Origin: Gammaproteobacteria bacterium
GTDB taxonomy: Bacteria > Pseudomonadota > Gammaproteobacteria > Xanthomonadales > Marinicellaceae
DNA: 64,000 nt
Direction: 5' to 3'
NCBI GenBank assembly: GCA_030430025.1
Contig: JAUIGR010000006.1
Coordinates: forward strand, 1-64,000
The notes beneath the pieces are model-generated. The model worked only from the letters and a program-made list of their open reading frames with translations, was not told the DNA's origin and did no database searches. This document shows, in pieces, positions 62,622 to 64,000 of this stretch (position 1 is the first letter of the stretch; every line of letters begins with the position of its first letter). The position numbers and the translations under genes were made by a program.

Positions 62622-64000
62622 ACCAACTGTTCCTGAAGGTGGTCACACAACCGAAGCGCCAATGCAATAATGGTCACCGTAGGATTTGAAAAGCCAATGT
62701 TCGGAAAAACAGAGTTTCCTGCTACATACAAACCCTGACAACCATAAACAGCACAGTTACTATCAACAACCCCTTGACTTTCCTCCGCAGACATCAACGT
62801 CGTTCCGCCATGATGCATACCTCCGCCAATTTCAGCAATATGCTCCAAAGTGAATTGTTTATGCCAGTTAACACGTCCTTGATGATATTGACCTAATGAC
62901 TGAGTCAATAGCTCAATGACTCTCTCAACTGACCTAAAATCTCGATCGTTGAATCGCCAATCAAGCTTCAATTTCGGCCAACCCAATTGATCTTTTTTCT
63001 GACTTAACATTACTCGGCTATCTCGACAAGGAGACGGCTCAAATATAAACTGTGCCTGATAAGTACCATACTTTTCTGATCCTTTTAGCCACGGATTTTG
63101 ACCATAATTTGATGGTAAATTAGCATCATCTTTCTTCTGATTCAAAAGAATACAAAAATTATTGAGTTGATGTTCAAGCAATGCATCTTCTGTCATACTG
63201 ATTACTGGCATCACAGGTAATCCTTTGAATGCATGCCTTCGATAATTCATTCCAGTTGGTAACATCAGGTCAATAGGACGAAAACCAGGATGGTCCATAA
63301 AATATCGACCCACCAAATCATTTTGATTACCCACACCAAACTGATTATGTTCATTGCGTTGATTTAATAAAAATCGAGCATTCTCTAACCCACCCATAGC
63401 AACAATAACAACTTGTGCCTGCACACTTATCTGATCTCCTGATAAAGTTTGTGCATGCACGCCGATCACCTTGTTCTTTTCAAGTATCAACTCGGTGGCA
63501 TTGGCATTGAGAAAAGTTGTCACGTGATTTGCTGCTTTAAGATCACCTAAATACTTTTGTCCAAAGCGTGTGGGAGGGCTGAAAACAAAAAATTTATTCT
63601 CAAACAAATCATCCTGCCAAGACAATACACCATCATTGACTTGTTGCTTTAATGTACCGTCATGTGAAGCTTTGAAATTGTTGATTTCACAAATTTCAGC
63701 GGCCTTTTGGTAATATGGCTGCAATTCAGATTTTTTAATGGGCCATCCAGACACATCAAAATATGGTTTAGACATGAAATCAAAGTCATCTAGTTGCCGC
63801 GACCAACCACCCCAATGATTAGTAGATCCTCCCAAATAACGTAATCGGGATGCTGCCAAAGGATAATATTTATCTGCTAACTCACCATCATATAAATCAT
63901 GTGTTCCTGGTTTTGGATAAGTGAGCCCACCACCTTCCAGTACGGTCGTTTTGATACCCATCGATTCAAATTGCAAAGCCATTGAAATACCGGCTGCACC
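62618..64000 (-). CDS. GMC-type FAD-dependent oxidoreductase (5' end beyond window)
   Basis: GAAGISMALQFESMGIKTTVLEGGGL continues to window edge; RYLGGSTNHWGGWSR; C-term NIGFSNPTVTIIALALRLCDHL. Confidence 0.9.
   Translation of the reverse strand, partial: GAAGISMALQFESMGIKTTVLEGGGLTYPKPGTHDLYDGELADKYYPLAASRLRYLGGSTNHWGGWSRQLDDFDFMSKPYFDVSGWPIKKSELQPYYQKAAEICEINNFKASHDGTLKQQVNDGVLSWQDDLFENKFFVFSPPTRFGQKYLGDLKAANHVTTFLNANATELILEKNKVIGVHAQTLSGDQISVQAQVVIVAMGGLENARFLLNQRNEHNQFGVGNQNDLVGRYFMDHPGFRPIDLMLPTGMNYRRHAFKGLPVMPVISMTEDALLEHQLNNFCILLNQKKDDANLPSNYGQNPWLKGSEKYGTYQAQFIFEPSPCRDSRVMLSQKKDQLGWPKLKLDWRFNDRDFRSVERVIELLTQSLGQYHQGRVNWHKQFTLEHIAEIGGGMHHGGTTLMSAEESQGVVDSNCAVYGCQGLYVAGNSVFPNIGFSNPTVTIIALALRLCDHLQEQLV

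Overview
The window is a 64 kb chromosomal segment, AT-rich, and by gene content gammaproteobacterial (lptD-surA-pdxA-rsmA; hfq-hflX-hflK-hflC-DUF2065-purA; rph-rdgB-hemW; groESL). I found no rRNA, tRNA or CRISPR array. From left to right it contains: an envelope polysaccharide/O-acetylation cluster; a DUF3524 (queuosine-tRNA mannosyltransferase-like) gene, a Hanks-type kinase and aspS; a secreted subtilase locus rearranged by duplication and by a dead IS5-family element; the lptD-surA-pdxA-rsmA-bioD run; groESL with a sigma32-like promoter; an ABC-2 transporter, rubredoxin, ubiG and gph; a lipid A/LPS-modification-like pair (PAP2 + phosphoethanolamine transferase) with an unannotated 35-aa ORF; a beta-helix gene split at two poly-G tracts; two M1 peptidases; Pit/DUF47 phosphate transport next to an OlsF-like ornithine-lipid synthase; and the hfq-hflX-hflKC-purA region, ending in a GMC oxidoreductase operon. 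Main unexplained signals: (1) a dispersed ~47-bp palindromic repeat (7 copies seen) that sits at gene 3' ends and sometimes supplies the stop codon or C-terminus; (2) hflX apparently starting at ATT; (3) two G-tracts splitting the beta-helix gene; (4) a MITE-like 223-bp element with a TTATA duplication; (5) a CIRCE-geometry inverted repeat overlapping the groE promoter; (6) the GMC oxidoreductase coupled to a protein with two tandem 'WGP' repeats. All family assignments are from reading the translations; no database search was run.
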